A stretch of 64,000 nucleotides of DNA from Paraburkholderia bannensis (GCF_014200455.1 NZ_JACHBW010000008.1:1-64000), one strand, 5' to 3'; positions 43,843 to 53,544 are shown, numbered from the stretch's first letter. Numbers and translations are program-made. The notes: generated by a model from the sequence alone, not told the origin.

Positions 43843-46667
43843 ATCCCCGCCCCGAAAGGCGCAGACGCGACGCGCCCGCAGACCATGCTGCCGGTGCCGC
43901 CGCACTCGCGGCCGCACTGATCCACACCAGGCTGGCGCCCGCGCATGCGCGCGAGCACGTGGCGCGCGTTGCGCCGATCGAACGTTTGCGTGCGGGCCTC
44001 GATCGCAAGCTCACTGTAGTCTGCGCACCGGCGGGCTATGGCAAATCCACCGTGCTGGCCGAGTGGCGCACGGCTTTGCTCGCGCAAGGCGCGCAGGCCG
44101 CGTGGGTCAGTTTCGACGACGAGGACGACGAGCCGTCCGTCTTCGCCGCCTACGTGATCGCCGCCGTGATGGAGGCGACCGGCGGCGTGGGCCTGCGGGC
44201 CCAGCAGCAATTGCGCGAGCGTGCCGTGCTGCCGATCCACGTCGCCTTTGCGGAGTTGCTCAACGAACTGGCCGCCAGCAGCACGCCGCTGTTTCTGTTT
44301 CTCGACGATATCGACCGCCTCGAAGCGCCTGCGATTCATGAGGCGCTGTTCAGCCTGCTGCGCTACGCGCCCGACCATCTGCATCTGGTATTGGGTTGCC
44401 GTTCGACGCCCGCGCTGCCGCTCAGTTACTTCGCCTCGCGCGACCAACTGGTCTGGCTCGACGCCGATACGCTGCGGTTCTCGCGCACCGAAGCCGCCGA
44501 ATTCGTGCGGCGCGTGGCCGGCAAGGAACTCGGCAGCGCCGATCTGGAAGCGCTGGTCGGCGCGACCGAAGGCTGGGTCTCGGGTCTGCAACTGGCTGCA
44601 CTGGCATTGCGCGACGACGCGGACGCTGCGCAGGTGGTGCGCCGCGTCGCCCGGGCGCGCGGCGGCATCGCGGCCTATCTGAACGAAAACGTCACGCACG
44701 CGCTGCCGCAGCCGGTGCGCGATTTCCTGCTGGCGACGGCGATACTCGACCGCATGACGCCCGCGCTCTGCAACGCGCTCACGGGCCGCGACGACGCGCA
44801 CGCCATGCTGGAGTGGCTCAGTGCACGCAATCTCTTCGTCAAGACGCTCGATGGCGAAACGCAGTGGTTCCGATATCACGCGCTGTTTTCGCACTATCTG
44901 CGCGAGGAACTGCTGGTGCGCAAACCGCAGACGGTGCCCGATCTGCATCGTGCCGCGGCGCGCTGGCTAGGCGCGGCGGGCCTCTGGCCGGAAGCCGTAC
45001 GTCATGCGCTAGCCGCCGGTGAAGTCGGGCAGGCCGCCGATTGGGTCGAATCCTGCGCGATGGAGCTGATCGCCGCGAGCGACGTGCGCACCGTGCTCAA
45101 CTGGATCGCGCGCCTGCCCGATTCCGCGTTCGAAGGCCGCGTGCGCCTGCGCCTGGCTCACGCATGGGCGTTGGCCCTGTCGCTGCAGATCGTCGCGGCG
45201 CGGCGCGCGCTCGAACGCATCGAAGCGGATATCGACAACGGCGCGCTGGCCATCGACGATGTCGCTGCGCTCGACGTGCTCGCCGTGCGTTCGCTGGTCG
45301 CGGGTCTGGCCGACGACAGCGCCGAATCGTTGCGGCTCGGCCGCCAGGTGCTGGACGCCCAGCCGTCCGCCGGTTCGTGGGTCGAGCAGATCGGCCAGAC
45401 CACGCTGATCTTCGGGCTCAGCTATGCAGGAGGCCTCGAAGAAATGCTGCGGCTGCGCGCCCGCGATGAAGCGTCGGAACACGAGCCGCTCTATTCGAAC
45501 GTCTACCGGCGCAGCATGAGCGGCCTCGGTGAATTCGTCGCCGGGCGGCTGCACGATGCGTCGAACACCTTCGAAGCCGCGCTGCGTATAGCCGAGGAAC
45601 GCGCGGGCCGCCTGTGCGCGGCGGCGGCGCTGCCAGCCGGCTATCTTGGGGCGATCTGCTACGAATGGGGCGATCTTGCACGCGTACGCGAGTTGCAGCG
45701 CGAGCGTCTGCCGATCGCCTTGCAGGCTTGCTCGCTCGGGCCGATGCTGCGCTTCGCGCTGACCGCGGCCATGGATCTCGCGCACACGGGCGATTTCAGT
45801 GGTGCTTATGCGCTGCTGCGCGATGTGGAGCGCGTCGCGGCGGGGCGGCAATGGCTGCGTTTGCAGGTCGCTTGCCTGGGGGCGCAGGTGCGCATCGGTC
45901 TGATGGCGGGCAATCTTACGCACGCGCATCGTCACGGTGACGCGTTGCGCGCGCTCTCGGACTTCGATGGACAACCGCCGCCTGCCGCAGGCAGCGCCAT
46001 CGAAACATGGGCCTTTGCGCAGACGGCGCGCGCACGGCTACTGATGAGCGACGGGCATGCGAGAGAAGCCGCCGACGCCTTCGGCGCGGTTCATCGCGAA
46101 CTGGCCGCGCGCGGCGTGCCGTGGTTCGCGGCGCAGGCAGCCGTGCCCGGCGCGCTGGCAAGGCATGCCGCGGGCCATGAGGAAGCCGCGCTTGCCTTGC
46201 TCGCCGATGCGCTTGCGTACGGCCAGCGCAATGGCCTCGTGCGCAGCTTCGTCGATGAAGGCGAGGGCGTCGTGACGTTGTTGTCGGCGATAGCTCAGAC
46301 GCCGGCGCGCTTTGCGGACGTAAGCCCGTGGTATCTCGACGAACTGAAGTCGGCGTTCGCCGGCGCTGCTGCGGGCGCACGTAGCAATCGGCAAAAAGTG
46401 GCTGCACGTCCGGCCGCAAGCCTCGCCGCCAACAATCTCAGCGCGCGCGAAGTGGAAATTCTGGACTACGTGGCGCGCGGTCTTTCGAACAAGGAAATCG
46501 CCCGTGCGCTGCGCGTCGCGCCTGAAACCATCAAATGGCATCTCAAGAATATCTTCGAGAAGCTCAACGTGAATTCGCGCATTCAGGCCGTGCGCAGCGG
46601 ACTTGCCTTCGATATGCCGTCGGTGGGACGCGAAACCCGTGCGCCCGGCGAGGACACGGCGCGCTGA
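43839..46667 (+). CDS. MalT-like LuxR-family ATP-dependent transcriptional activator
   Basis: 942 residues. A P-loop at 63-71 (APAGYGKST), a Walker B-like LFLFLDDIDRLE near 150, then a STAND-type NTPase and a long helical TPR-like region, and a LuxR helix-turn-helix at about 865-924 (SAREVEILDYVARGLSNKEIARALRVAPETIKWHLKN). This is the MalT/AlkS plan: an inducer triggers ATP-dependent oligomer formation and activation. AlkS-like members control alkane or acyl-CoA genes, so the acyl-CoA synthetase at 41068 is a candidate target (inference). Translationally coupled to the LysR gene. Confidence 0.88.
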   Translation: MNPRPERRRRDAPADHAAGAAALAAALIHTRLAPAHAREHVARVAPIERLRAGLDRKLTVVCAPAGYGKSTVLAEWRTALLAQGAQAAWVSFDDEDDEPSVFAAYVIAAVMEATGGVGLRAQQQLRERAVLPIHVAFAELLNELAASSTPLFLFLDDIDRLEAPAIHEALFSLLRYAPDHLHLVLGCRSTPALPLSYFASRDQLVWLDADTLRFSRTEAAEFVRRVAGKELGSADLEALVGATEGWVSGLQLAALALRDDADAAQVVRRVARARGGIAAYLNENVTHALPQPVRDFLLATAILDRMTPALCNALTGRDDAHAMLEWLSARNLFVKTLDGETQWFRYHALFSHYLREELLVRKPQTVPDLHRAAARWLGAAGLWPEAVRHALAAGEVGQAADWVESCAMELIAASDVRTVLNWIARLPDSAFEGRVRLRLAHAWALALSLQIVAARRALERIEADIDNGALAIDDVAALDVLAVRSLVAGLADDSAESLRLGRQVLDAQPSAGSWVEQIGQTTLIFGLSYAGGLEEMLRLRARDEASEHEPLYSNVYRRSMSGLGEFVAGRLHDASNTFEAALRIAEERAGRLCAAAALPAGYLGAICYEWGDLARVRELQRERLPIALQACSLGPMLRFALTAAMDLAHTGDFSGAYALLRDVERVAAGRQWLRLQVACLGAQVRIGLMAGNLTHAHRHGDALRALSDFDGQPPPAAGSAIETWAFAQTARARLLMSDGHAREAADAFGAVHRELAARGVPWFAAQAAVPGALARHAAGHEEAALALLADALAYGQRNGLVRSFVDEGEGVVTLLSAIAQTPARFADVSPWYLDELKSAFAGAAAGARSNRQKVAARPAASLAANNLSAREVEILDYVARGLSNKEIARALRVAPETIKWHLKNIFEKLNVNSRIQAVRSGLAFDMPSVGRETRAPGEDTAR

Positions 46668-46724
46668 TCACGACAACGCCTGAAACACGCTATCGTCACG
46701 CTCTGGCAGTTTTCCTTCGGGACC

Positions 46725-47681
46725 ATGTTCATGGCTTCTTTACCGCACGCAGCGCCCATCGCCGCACGCGTCTTCGCACCATCGCAACTGACCATCGGCT
46801 TATCGCTGCCGGTTCTGCGCACCGATACTCATATCGCCGATTTCCGCGAGCAGGTCGCTCTCGCGCAGCACGCCGATGCGCTGGGCTTTCGCGCGCTCTG
46901 GGTGCGCGACGTGCCGCTCAACAGCGCCGATTATCCCGATCCGGTCGGCCATCTCGATCCGTGGGTCCTGCTCGGCGCGCTCGCCATGCACACGCGCCGC
47001 GCCGCGCTCATCAGCGGCGCGATCGTGCTGACGCTGCGTCATCCGCTGCATATCGCCAAGGGCGCGGTGTCGGTGAGCCATCTGGCGCTGGGGCGCTTTA
47101 TCCTCGGGCTCGGTTCCGGCGATCGGCCTGCCGAATACGCCGCATTTGGCCAGGACGGCGAGGCGCGTCGAGAGCTGTATCGGCGGCATTGGGACACGCT
47201 GGCCGCAGCGCTGGCCCCGGATTCGCGCATCGTGCCCGATCTGGCTTCCGTCGATGCGCCCGAGTTCTTTCTTCTGCCGCGCCCGGCTGAACCGGTGCCC
47301 ATGCTTGCGGTCGGTTCGGGCGGACAGAGCGTGGACTGGATCGCGCGCCGTTCGATCGGCTGGATGACCTATCACCGCGAACCCGAAGCCCAGCGTGCGC
47401 GTCATGCACTCTGGCGTGCCGCGGTGGCGCGCAACGCGCCCGATGCGTTCCGCGCCTTCGGCACGGCCATGCGCCTGCAATTGAGCGACGACGCCCACGA
47501 AGCGGCGACGCCGGTATCGCTGGGCTATCGCACCGGGCGCATCGCGCTCGTCGGCATGCTGGAGGCGATGCGCGAAGCGGGCATGCATCACGTGACCTTC
47601 AATCTGGGCGGCGAGCGGCGCGCGCGCGAAGTCGTCGACGAACTGGCCGCCGAGGTGCTGCCGCATTTCCATGTCGATTAA
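46725..47681 (+). CDS. Luciferase-like (LLM class) flavin oxidoreductase
   Basis: 318 residues, bacterial-luciferase-like barrel. Typical segments are REQVALAQHADALGFRALWVRDVP, AMHTRRAALISGAIVLTLRHPLHIAKGAVSVSHLALGRF (FMN phosphate region, GLGSGDRPAEYAAFG) and GGQSVDWIARRSIGWMTY. It should use reduced flavin to oxygenate a small substrate, which is unknown. It follows the MalT-like regulator after 57 bp on the same strand. Confidence 0.85.
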   Translation: MFMASLPHAAPIAARVFAPSQLTIGLSLPVLRTDTHIADFREQVALAQHADALGFRALWVRDVPLNSADYPDPVGHLDPWVLLGALAMHTRRAALISGAIVLTLRHPLHIAKGAVSVSHLALGRFILGLGSGDRPAEYAAFGQDGEARRELYRRHWDTLAAALAPDSRIVPDLASVDAPEFFLLPRPAEPVPMLAVGSGGQSVDWIARRSIGWMTYHREPEAQRARHALWRAAVARNAPDAFRAFGTAMRLQLSDDAHEAATPVSLGYRTGRIALVGMLEAMREAGMHHVTFNLGGERRAREVVDELAAEVLPHFHVD

Positions 47682-47741
47682 ACTCCGCGCCGCCTTTCCT
47701 GTGCTTCAATGAACTCAGGCAAACCGGCAAGGAGGGCAATC

Positions 47742-48071
47742 GTGAATACGGACCAGCGTATCGACGGCATCCAGCAGGCCCAGAATTACGACGACCTGCA
47801 CACGGCGATGGACGGCTTTCTCGACGAGGCGCAGGCGCGTTATCCCGCGCTCGAGCAGGCGGGCGAGTTGAAGGCGTGCATTGGCGGCAGCGCGTTTGCG
47901 CAGGCGGTGGTGGCGCTGAAGCAGTATCAGGCCGCGACCGGCGAGACCTATCCGCGCGCGCAACGTGTGATCAAGGCTGCGGCTGTGAAGCACGCGGCGC
48001 TCGGCGGTGCGCCTGGCGGCGGGCCTACTTGTGCATCATCGCCTCAACCAGAAAGTGGAACGGGAGCGTGA
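47742..48071 (+). CDS. Small helical protein of unknown function
   Basis: 109 residues from a GTG at 47742 with a strong AAGGAGGG nine bases upstream; an ATG at 47709 lacks such a site. The body (NTDQRIDGIQQAQNYDDLHTAMDGFLDEAQARYPALEQAGELKACIGG) is predicted helical and soluble. The last ~20 residues are low-complexity (GGAPGGGPTCASSPQPESG), and 47 bases overlap the 3' end of a small gene on the opposite strand. No family was recognised. Confidence 0.55.
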   Translation: MNTDQRIDGIQQAQNYDDLHTAMDGFLDEAQARYPALEQAGELKACIGGSAFAQAVVALKQYQAATGETYPRAQRVIKAAAVKHAALGGAPGGGPTCASSPQPESGTGA

Positions 48072-48186
48072 GCAGCACCGTCGCGCCGAATCCCACGCAC
48101 CAGAGGATGAACATCCATTTGAGGTTATGCAGAAAGCCCCGGCGTTGACGATTTTGCTGTTGTGCTGGTTGCGATCCTTGCACCAT
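48025..48186 (-). CDS. 53-residue single-span membrane protein
   Basis: A short reading frame from ATG 48186 to TAG at 48025-48027. It is preceded by a near-perfect ribosome site (GGGGAGGAAGG, spacing three to six bases). The N-terminal half is Gln/Arg-rich (QPAQQQNRQRRG) and residues 24-47 form one membrane helix (WMFILWCVGFGATVLLTL), with a short charged end. The 3' end overlaps the gene at 47742 tail to tail. Its neighbour upstream on the same strand is another small envelope protein. Confidence 0.6.
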   Translation of the reverse strand: MVQGSQPAQQQNRQRRGFLHNLKWMFILWCVGFGATVLLTLPFHFLVEAMMHK

Positions 48187-48233
48187 GATCCTTCCTCCCC
48201 TGGAATTTTATTGAATCCCGCGCGCGGCCCCGT

Positions 48234-48689
48234 TCACCAGGCCAGCGCCTGACGAAACACCTGGCCGCCATATCCGTGGACGATTTCATCGATCTGCGCG
48301 GGCGCAGGATCGTGCGTTTCGAGCACGAGTGCCCAGCCACCCGGCTTCAGTTCGCCCTCGATGGTACGTGTGAGCCTGCTGTCCAGATGCGCCTCGATCT
48401 CGCGCGCACCCAGCCCAACCCCGCCGCCGATCGCGAGCCCCGCAATCGCGCCGACCGGCCCGCCCAGCAGGCCGATAAGCGCGCCCGTGGCCGCGCCGAT
48501 CACCGTGCCCCAATGCGGCCGGCTGTACTGGTCGAGCACCTTGAGCGCACCCAATGCGTCTTTCTGCACCATGACACCGCTTTCGATCCGCAGGCCCTGG
48601 CCGTCGGTCTCGAAGTTCTTGAAGTCGCGCGCGGCGCGTTGGGCTTCGTCCAGTGTTCCGAAAGTCGCGACGATTAATTCCTGCGACAT
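48234..48689 (-). CDS. Glycine-zipper membrane protein, DUF1269-like
   Basis: 151 residues from ATG 48689 (GGGAG seven bases upstream). A soluble front (SQELIVATFGTLDEAQRAARDF) leads to a Gly-rich hydrophobic hairpin (GTVIGAATGALIGLLGGPVGAIAGLAIGGGVGLGA) and an acidic tail (ELKPGGWALVLETHDPAPAQIDEIV). This is the layout of DUF1269-type stress-associated membrane proteins. The function is not known. Confidence 0.75.
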   Translation of the reverse strand: MSQELIVATFGTLDEAQRAARDFKNFETDGQGLRIESGVMVQKDALGALKVLDQYSRPHWGTVIGAATGALIGLLGGPVGAIAGLAIGGGVGLGAREIEAHLDSRLTRTIEGELKPGGWALVLETHDPAPAQIDEIVHGYGGQVFRQALAW

Positions 48690-48824
48690 ATGCATGCTCC
48701 CGATGCCTGATGACATCCTTCAGTCAAAGATAGGCAATCCGGGAGAAGAGGGAGGAGTTTTTGGCGAGATTGGGCGGCGCGGCAGGAATGAAATTCGCTC
48801 GCCGCGCCGGTCTGACGATGGGTG

Positions 48825-50063
48825 TCAATCCAGCGACGGGTCGCAGGCGCAGTCTAGATTCGAAGCTTTAGCCGGCCGCGTGGCGGCGGCCAGACGTTGC
48901 AGTGTGACGAGGCCCAGCAGGGCAAGCCCCAGTCCCAGCAGAAAATCGGCATGCACGCCCGCGCGATCGACGATCGTGCCGCCCACCGCCGAGCCCACGG
49001 CGATCGCCACCTGGATCACGCTCACGAACATTGCCGAACCCGCTTCGGGCAAATCCGCCGTATCGCGCTGAATCCAGACGCTGAAGCACAGCGGCAGCGC
49101 GCCGAACGCAATCCCCCACAGCAGCATCCCGGCCGTTTCGCCGATGGGCGAATGGTCGAGCAGCAGCATCGAGGACATCGCCGCCAGCAGCAGCAGGACC
49201 ATCGTGGCGACCGACTTCTTGATGTGTCCGGAAATCACCGTCGAGGTGATCGCATTCGAAAAGAAGCCGATCAGACCGAAGCCGAGCAACAGCAGCGTCA
49301 TGGCGTTCAACGAGAAGTCGTGTTCGAGCAGCGGCGCGATATACGTGTAGGTCGAAAAATGCGCGCCGAACACCAGAGCGACCATCAGCATGCTCAGGCG
49401 CGTGTGCGAACGGCCAAGCAGCTTGCGGAAATCCGCCATGCGCAAGGCCGATTTCGACGGCAGCGACGGCACGAGGAAAGCCTGCGCCACCAGCGCGAGC
49501 GCGACGAGTCCGGCCGTCGCACCGAAAGCCAGCCGCCACGACGAAAAGGACGCGATGAAGGTCCCCAGCGGCACGCCGATCACCGTGGCGAAGGTCACGC
49601 CGGTGAGGATCGTCGCGGTGGCTTTCGCGGCGTCCTTGCCTTGTACGAGGCGCGGGGCCGCCGCCGTGGCAAGCGTCCAGAAGCCGCCGAGCGCTGCGCC
49701 CAGCAGCGCGCGACCGGTCAGCATGAGCGCCAGATCCGGCGCGACGGCGCACAGGATATTGGCGATCAGCAGAACGGCGGTGAGCAGCAGGAACACGTAG
49801 CGCCGGTCCGTGCGGCCCGCGCTCACGATGAGCATCGGCGCCGAGATCGCTGCCATGACGCCGGGCGTGGTGACCATCAGGCCGGCGACACCGGTCGAGA
49901 CGCCCAGATCGTGCGCGATTTGCGGCAACAGGCCGACGGGCAGAAACTCGGCAGTCACGAACGCGAACGCACTGATGGCGACCGCAATGACCGACAGCCA
50001 TTGACTCGCGGAAGTGGCCGTTCCCTCCAGAGATACTGAAGCCGTATGGGTATCGATTTGCAT
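48825..50063 (-). CDS. MFS efflux transporter (DHA1, AraJ/YdhP-like)
   Basis: 412 residues from ATG 50063; upstream in-frame codons would add 60 residues of unlikely sequence. Twelve membrane segments. Front AVAISAFAFVTAEFLPVGLLPQIAHDLGVSTGVAGLMVTTPG and motif A-like region SAGRTDRRYVFLLL, with GRALLGAALGGFWTLATAAAPRL at helix 4-5, are typical of the arabinose/drug efflux group. It probably exports a sugar or toxic compound. The ends of this gene are isolated from its neighbours. Confidence 0.87.
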   Translation of the reverse strand: MQIDTHTASVSLEGTATSASQWLSVIAVAISAFAFVTAEFLPVGLLPQIAHDLGVSTGVAGLMVTTPGVMAAISAPMLIVSAGRTDRRYVFLLLTAVLLIANILCAVAPDLALMLTGRALLGAALGGFWTLATAAAPRLVQGKDAAKATATILTGVTFATVIGVPLGTFIASFSSWRLAFGATAGLVALALVAQAFLVPSLPSKSALRMADFRKLLGRSHTRLSMLMVALVFGAHFSTYTYIAPLLEHDFSLNAMTLLLLGFGLIGFFSNAITSTVISGHIKKSVATMVLLLLAAMSSMLLLDHSPIGETAGMLLWGIAFGALPLCFSVWIQRDTADLPEAGSAMFVSVIQVAIAVGSAVGGTIVDRAGVHADFLLGLGLALLGLVTLQRLAAATRPAKASNLDCACDPSLD

Positions 50064-50241
50064 GAAGGCCTTAATCCTGGATTGCGTGGAATGAACGTGG
50101 ATCGAGGCATCGAATTCTAGGCAGGGATTTGTCCAACAAAAAGACCCGAATTCCGAAAAGAGAAGATGGGGAAGCTGAACAATCGGAGCAATCGGAACAA
50201 TCCGGCTGCAAAAAACGCGGGAAAAACGGTGGTGCAAAAGC

Positions 50242-50281
50242 AAAAGGGCTGGCAGAAGCCGAAGCCTCTACCAGCCCTTTT
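50242..50281 (-). terminator. Terminator of the porin gene (bidirectional)
   Basis: Perfect 11-bp stem AAAAGGGCTGG (50242-50252) with CCAGCCCTTTT (50271-50281) and an 18-base loop. On the minus strand it ends in a T-rich run after the stem, 58 bp past the porin stop. The stem also has flanking T on the plus side, so it may work both ways. Confidence 0.85.
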
Positions 50282-50338
50282 TATCTGTATTCGCCTCGCT
50301 ATAGCCGAGCTATAGCTGGCAAATCTCGCGCCTTCGTT

Positions 50339-51472
50339 TTAGAAGCGATGACGGATACCCACGGTTGCCACGGCTTGCGAATTCGAATTCGATGCCGACA
50401 CGCCCATGATGTCCGCGTGGATCTTGCCTTCGCCATCCACAACGCGCTGATACGCGCCTTCGGCGTAGACGTCGGTGCGCTTGGACAGCGCGTAGTCGGC
50501 TTGCAGCGTGAACTGGTGGTATTTCGGGCTCACGCCTTCGAGGCTCGCATCGGTGTACGTGTAAGCGCCCGACAGCGTGAACGCCGGCGTGAACGCGTAG
50601 CGTGCATTGATTTCGTAGTTGCTGAAGCGCGCGCTGTTGCCCGTGAGCGAGGTCGTGGCGCCCGCGTTCGACGAGTTGATCGCCGTGAGGTTGCCCAGCT
50701 GCGTCTGCGTGAACACGAAGCCGACGTTAGCTGCGCCGAACGCGTAGTTCAGGCCTGCGCCATAAGTGCGCTGGCGCGAAGCGGTGAAGGTGGCGTCGTC
50801 GCTGACAGCGCCGCTGCTGTTGATGGTCGAACCCGAGTTGTTCAGTTGCAGGTAACCCGCGCCGGCCTTGAGGCCGCCGAACGTGTAGGTTGCGCCCACG
50901 CTGTATGCGCGGTTGTTCGAGAAACCGCCAGCCGAGTTCGAGAAGCCGTACAGCGCATTGAACTTGAGGCCGCCGTAGTTCACGCTCTGGTACTTGAGCG
51001 AGTTGCTCACGCGAAACGAGTTGTTAAGGTTGTCGTTGTCATACGGGTGCGAGGCGATCGTGCCGCCGTATTGCGTGCCGTTGAGCGCCAGGCCGCCGAG
51101 GTTGTCGACCACGCTATCGTATTGGCGGCCGAGGGTGACCGTACCCGCCTGGTCGCTCGACAGACCGACGAACGCCTGCCGGCCGAACATGCGGCTGCCT
51201 TGTTTGGCCGTGCCGTTCGAAATGCTGAAGCCGCTTTCGAGCACGAAAATCGTCTTCAGGCCACCGCCCAGATCTTCGCTGCCGCGCAGGCCCCAACGGC
51301 TGCCGTTGAGCGCGCCGCTCGTCTGCTGCACGTTCGAGCTGCCGCTCTGGTTGCTGGTGTACATGACGCCTGCGTCGATCAGGCCGTAGAGCGTGACTGT
51401 GTTCTGTGCGTGTGCTGCGCCTGCGAACGAGGCCGCTGCAACGGCGAGGGCGGAAAGGGTGTGCTTTTTCAT
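50339..51472 (-). CDS. Gram-negative outer membrane porin
   Basis: 377 residues, a textbook Burkholderiales porin. The signal peptide is KKHTLSALAVAAASFAGAAHAQ and the mature start NTVTLYGLIDAGVMY. The core has SRWGLRGSEDLGGGLKTIFVLESGF, MFGRQAFVGLSSDQAGTVTLGRQYD and ALSKRTDVYAEGAYQ. The C-terminus VATVGIRHRF ends in Phe. GGAGTAACG precedes the ATG. It is the most canonical of the four porins here and likely the most highly expressed, given its strong terminator. Confidence 0.93.
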   Translation of the reverse strand: MKKHTLSALAVAAASFAGAAHAQNTVTLYGLIDAGVMYTSNQSGSSNVQQTSGALNGSRWGLRGSEDLGGGLKTIFVLESGFSISNGTAKQGSRMFGRQAFVGLSSDQAGTVTLGRQYDSVVDNLGGLALNGTQYGGTIASHPYDNDNLNNSFRVSNSLKYQSVNYGGLKFNALYGFSNSAGGFSNNRAYSVGATYTFGGLKAGAGYLQLNNSGSTINSSGAVSDDATFTASRQRTYGAGLNYAFGAANVGFVFTQTQLGNLTAINSSNAGATTSLTGNSARFSNYEINARYAFTPAFTLSGAYTYTDASLEGVSPKYHQFTLQADYALSKRTDVYAEGAYQRVVDGEGKIHADIMGVSASNSNSQAVATVGIRHRF

Positions 51473-51888
51473 CGTTACTCCATTGAATTGTTATTCGCTC
51501 CTGGGGAGCGAGCGCGGAGCATAACGCGACAATCGCAATATGTTTTAGCGTATGTGGTTCGCGAACGACGATTTCTGACGCCAATTGTCTTTCCGATTCT
51601 TGTTTATTACGAAGAGGGCTCATTCGGAGGAAATATCCTGTAAAACAAGGGGTGTTCTGATTGATGTGGTGATGGATAAATCGCGTGATTACGCGTGCAG
51701 GTCCGGTAATCAAGAGAAATATTCGAAATTGGAAATTACCTTTTATTGCGGTTTCTTAATAACGCGATAAAATTCCCTCTATTCGGCGGTACGGACGGTT
51801 CCGGCGAATTTTTTCCTCTGTGGTCCGGGCCGCTATCCTTGCTCACTACACCACCACTTTTGTTTGGGGCGCGAACGCCCTGGCTTCC
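51473..51888. other. AT-rich intergenic region between divergent porin and TPR genes
   Basis: These 416 bases hold no convincing gene. The right part has a possible plus-strand promoter, TTGCGG (51746-51751) and TAAAAT (51768-51773) with a 16-bp spacer, for the TPR gene. The left part must contain the porin promoter on the minus strand; GCTCC/GGAGC repeats near 51501-51514 are seen but no clear consensus boxes. Confidence 0.35.
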
Positions 51889-53487
51889 ATGACCGACGCT
51901 AACGACGCACTGATCGCGCAAGCGCAACAGCACTTCACCGCAGGCCGATTCGACGCCACGGAGCAGGTTTTGCAATCGATCCTTCAAACGAATCCCGATC
52001 ACGCGGGCGCGCTGGAAGCGATGTCCTTCGTCTGGTCGGCGCGCTCGGATTATGTGCGCGCGGCGGAGTTTGCGTGGCGTGCCGCGCGCCCCGCCGAAAC
52101 GCCTGCCGACCAGTTGCAGCACGCCGCGCGCATCTGCCAGCTCGCGCAGCGTCACGCCGACGCCGTGGCGCTCTATGAGCGTCTGCTTGCGCTCGTGCCC
52201 GATCACGCCGCATCGCTGCACGGAGCGGCCATGTCGCTCGTGCAACTTGAACAGGGCGAGGCCGCGCTTGAGTACCTCGCGCGCCTGACGCGCCGCAATC
52301 CGAAAGCGCCGGAGGTGCACTACAACCGCGGCGCGCTGCTTGGCAAGCTCGGGCGTTACGACGAGGAACTCGACGCGTACCGGCGCGCGATCGAACTCAA
52401 GCCTGATTTCGTCGCGGCCTGGACGAATCTGGGCGTCGCCTTGCGCGACCTGCATCGCTTCGACGATGCGCTGCGCCACTTCAAAAAGGCCGTGTCGATC
52501 AATCCCAACGACGCGGGCGCGCGCACCAATCGCGCACAAACCAATCTGCTGCTCGGCGAATTCGAACATGGCTGGCGCGAATACGAATGGCGCTGGCGTG
52601 ACGGCACCATGTCGCATGGCTTGCCGGACGCGACGCAATGGAAGGGCCAGCCGCTAGCGGGCAAGACGGTGTTCGTGCATGCGGAGCAGGGGTTTGGCGA
52701 CACCGTGCAGTTCGTGCGTTTTGTCGACCGCCTGCATATGCAGGGCGCGCACGTAATCGTGCAGGTACAGGACGAACTGGTGGAGTTGCTGCAAGGCGTG
52801 GCTGGCGCGGCAAGCGTGATCGGCGAAGCGTCGCCTGCACCCGCGTTCGACTATCACCTGCCGATGCTGAGCCTGCCGCATGCGCTCGCGCTGCGCAAAG
52901 CGGATTTCGCGCCCTCGGGCGCGTATCTGCACGCCGACGCCGCCGCCGCGCGGGCCGCATGGTCCGATGTGATCGGCGCGGAGGAGGGCGATCGAGCGGA
53001 TCAGAAGCGGCGCTTGCGCGTAGGCGTGGTCTGGTCGGGCAACACCACGCATCTCAACGATCGCAATCGCTCGATGCCGCTCACCGAACTCTTGCCGCTG
53101 TTCGACGCCGACGCGCGCTTCGTCTCCCTGCAAAAAGACGTGCGCGAGCGCGACCGGGCGTGCGTCGACGATCTCGTGCAGCGCGGGCGTTTGATCGACG
53201 CCGGGCCGCGCCTGACGACGTTTTCGGCTACCGCGGCGCTGATCGCGCAACTCGATCTGGTGATCGCCGTCGATACCGCGGTTGCGCATCTGGCGGGGGC
53301 GCTCGGCAAACCGGTGTGGATCGCGCTGCCGTTTACGCCCGACTGGCGCTGGCAAATGCATCGCGAAGACAGCCCGTGGTACGCCAACGCACGGCTGTTC
53401 CGGCAGATTCATCGCAACCAGTGGGACGAGGTGGTGAAGGCGCTCTGTAAGGCAATCGACGTGGAAATCCTGGCGCAAGCCACCTGA
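51889..53487 (+). CDS. TPR protein with C-terminal glycosyltransferase-like domain
   Basis: 532 residues from ATG 51889. The first ~230 residues are TPR repeats (HYNRGALLGKLGRYDEELDAYRRAIELKPDF, AWTNLGVALRDLHRFDDALRHFKKAVSINPN). The rest (RLRVGVVWSGNTTHLNDRNRSMPL, DLVIAVDTAVAHLAGALGKPVWIALPF) resembles the GT-B fold of family-9/41-like transferases. Such fusions are common in flagellar or surface-polysaccharide glycosylation loci, but here the gene stands alone. The acceptor is unknown. Confidence 0.8.
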   Translation: MTDANDALIAQAQQHFTAGRFDATEQVLQSILQTNPDHAGALEAMSFVWSARSDYVRAAEFAWRAARPAETPADQLQHAARICQLAQRHADAVALYERLLALVPDHAASLHGAAMSLVQLEQGEAALEYLARLTRRNPKAPEVHYNRGALLGKLGRYDEELDAYRRAIELKPDFVAAWTNLGVALRDLHRFDDALRHFKKAVSINPNDAGARTNRAQTNLLLGEFEHGWREYEWRWRDGTMSHGLPDATQWKGQPLAGKTVFVHAEQGFGDTVQFVRFVDRLHMQGAHVIVQVQDELVELLQGVAGAASVIGEASPAPAFDYHLPMLSLPHALALRKADFAPSGAYLHADAAAARAAWSDVIGAEEGDRADQKRRLRVGVVWSGNTTHLNDRNRSMPLTELLPLFDADARFVSLQKDVRERDRACVDDLVQRGRLIDAGPRLTTFSATAALIAQLDLVIAVDTAVAHLAGALGKPVWIALPFTPDWRWQMHREDSPWYANARLFRQIHRNQWDEVVKALCKAIDVEILAQAT

Positions 53488-53544
53488 AAACGGCGCAACA
53501 CGTCAATTTTTACGCCTTCTTACAGGTCCGTCGGAAGCAAAAAT

